This document shows positions 20,601 through 22,592 of a stretch of 22,592 bases of DNA, piece after piece; position 1 is the stretch's first letter; every line of letters starts with the position of its first letter. A program made the translations under genes and the position numbers. The notes beneath the pieces are model-generated. The model was given only the letters and a program-made list of their open reading frames with translations. It searched no databases and had not been told where the DNA came from. Origin of the DNA: JBBRHF01 sp038223055 (GTDB lineage Bacteria; Actinomycetota; Actinomycetes; JACCUZ01); NCBI GenBank assembly GCA_038223055.1, contig JBBRHF010000059.1:1-22592 (forward strand), in the 5' to 3' direction.

Positions 20601-21111
20601 GGCCGTGCTTTACGACGGCCGCTCGGGCGAGCCGTTCACGGCGCCGGTCTCCGTCGGCTACATCTACATCCTCAAGCTGCTGCACCTGGTGGATGACAAG
20701 ATCCACGCCCGCTCCACCGGCCCCTACTCCATGATCACCCAGCAGCCGCTGGGCGGAAAGGCGCAGTTCGGTGGTCAGCGGTTCGGCGAGATGGAGGTGT
20801 GGGCCCTCGAGGCCTACGGCGCTTCCTATGCTCTGCAGGAGCTGCTCACCATCAAGTCCGACGACGTGCTGGGCCGGGTCAAGGTCTACGAGGCCATCGT
20901 CAAGGGCGAGAACATCCCCGAACCCGGCATCCCTGAGTCGTTCAAGGTGCTGATCAAGGAGATGCAGTCGCTGTGCCTCAACGTTGAGGTGCTCTCCAGC
21001 GACGGGATGTCGATCGAGATGCGTGAGACCGACGAGGACGTCTTTCGCGCCGCCGAGGAGCTGGGCATCGACCTGTCGCGGCGGGAGCCCAACAGCGTCG
21101 AAGAGGTCTGA
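17623..21111 (+). CDS. rpoB: DNA-directed RNA polymerase subunit beta
   Basis: A 1162-residue beta subunit. I start at the TTG at 17623: GGAAGGA lies 9 bp upstream, and [17 protein letters not shown] matches the start of actinobacterial RpoB, which also uses TTG. An ATG at 17572 would add 17 unrelated residues and lacks a ribosome site. Landmarks: [40 protein letters not shown], the rifampicin pocket [20 protein letters not shown] (about 417-436), [60 protein letters not shown] near the active site, and [20 protein letters not shown] near the end. D424, H434 and S439 (E. coli 516, 526, 531) are wild type, predicting rifampicin sensitivity at these sites. rpoC follows after 48 bp. Confidence 0.98.
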   Translation: [1162 protein letters not shown]

Positions 21112-21159
21112 CCAGCCCGACCACCAGGCACTTATTGGGAAATCTGAAAGAAGGAAATC

Positions 21160-22592
<1,433 letters not shown>

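Overview
The window is high-GC DNA from an actinobacterium. It is a conserved chromosomal housekeeping region (tRNAs, rpmG, two MaoC-type dehydratases, murB, tRNA-Trp, secE, nusG, rplK, rplA, rplJ, rplL, rpoB, rpoC). The gene order rpmG - paired MaoC proteins - (murB, deaminase, aminotransferase) - tRNA-Trp - secE - nusG - rplKA - rplJL - rpoBC is the one known from Streptomyces and, in part, Mycobacterium. TTG starts on rpoB and rpoC and an actinobacterial-type RpoB N-terminus agree with this. A member of the Nocardioidaceae/Propionibacteriales is my guess, by inference only.

Layout. Bases 1-1912: a divergent pair with an FAD-dependent monooxygenase cut by the left edge (minus) and a TetR-family regulator plus nitroreductase-family gene (plus). 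Bases 1911-2391: a scar of broken genes, with the tail of an antitoxin-like ORF spliced to a tyrosine-recombinase fragment. Bases 2392-6571: a cell-envelope stress module. A PspC-domain histidine kinase and its NarL/LuxR-type response regulator are followed by yajQ (all minus); divergently run a PspC/LiaF-like membrane protein and a small two-helix membrane protein (plus). Bases 6650-7255: tRNA-Tyr, tRNA-Thr, tRNA-Met and rpmG. Bases 7324-9851: a small membrane protein with a perfect DTGR repeat tail, two MaoC-type hydratase subunits and murB. Bases 9866-12102 (minus): an adenosine deaminase-like gene and a class I aminotransferase. Bases 12257-22592 (plus): tRNA-Trp, secE, nusG, rplK, rplA, a roughly 0.8 kb palindrome-rich non-coding stretch, an L10 leader with attenuator-like hairpin, rplJ, rplL, a terminator, then rpoB and the first third of rpoC, which runs off the right edge.

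How the genes work together. The right half makes the transcription and translation machinery: the SecE translocase subunit, NusG, the L11/L1 and L10/L12 stalk proteins, and the beta/beta' subunits of RNA polymerase. Visible control elements are a candidate L1-binding hairpin before rplA, the L10 leader before rplJ, and a terminator plus fresh promoter between rplL and rpoB. The kinase/regulator/PspC cluster looks like a self-contained envelope-stress sensor. MurB and the paired hydratases serve the cell wall and lipid metabolism.

No CRISPR array, intact mobile element, toxin or clearly new multi-gene system is visible. The most unusual trait is the number of short perfect tandem repeats (12-21 bp units) in linkers, protein tails and leaders. 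The palindrome-rich gap between rplA and rplJ, a deaminase gene with no ordinary start codon, and the antitoxin/integrase scar also deserve a second look.
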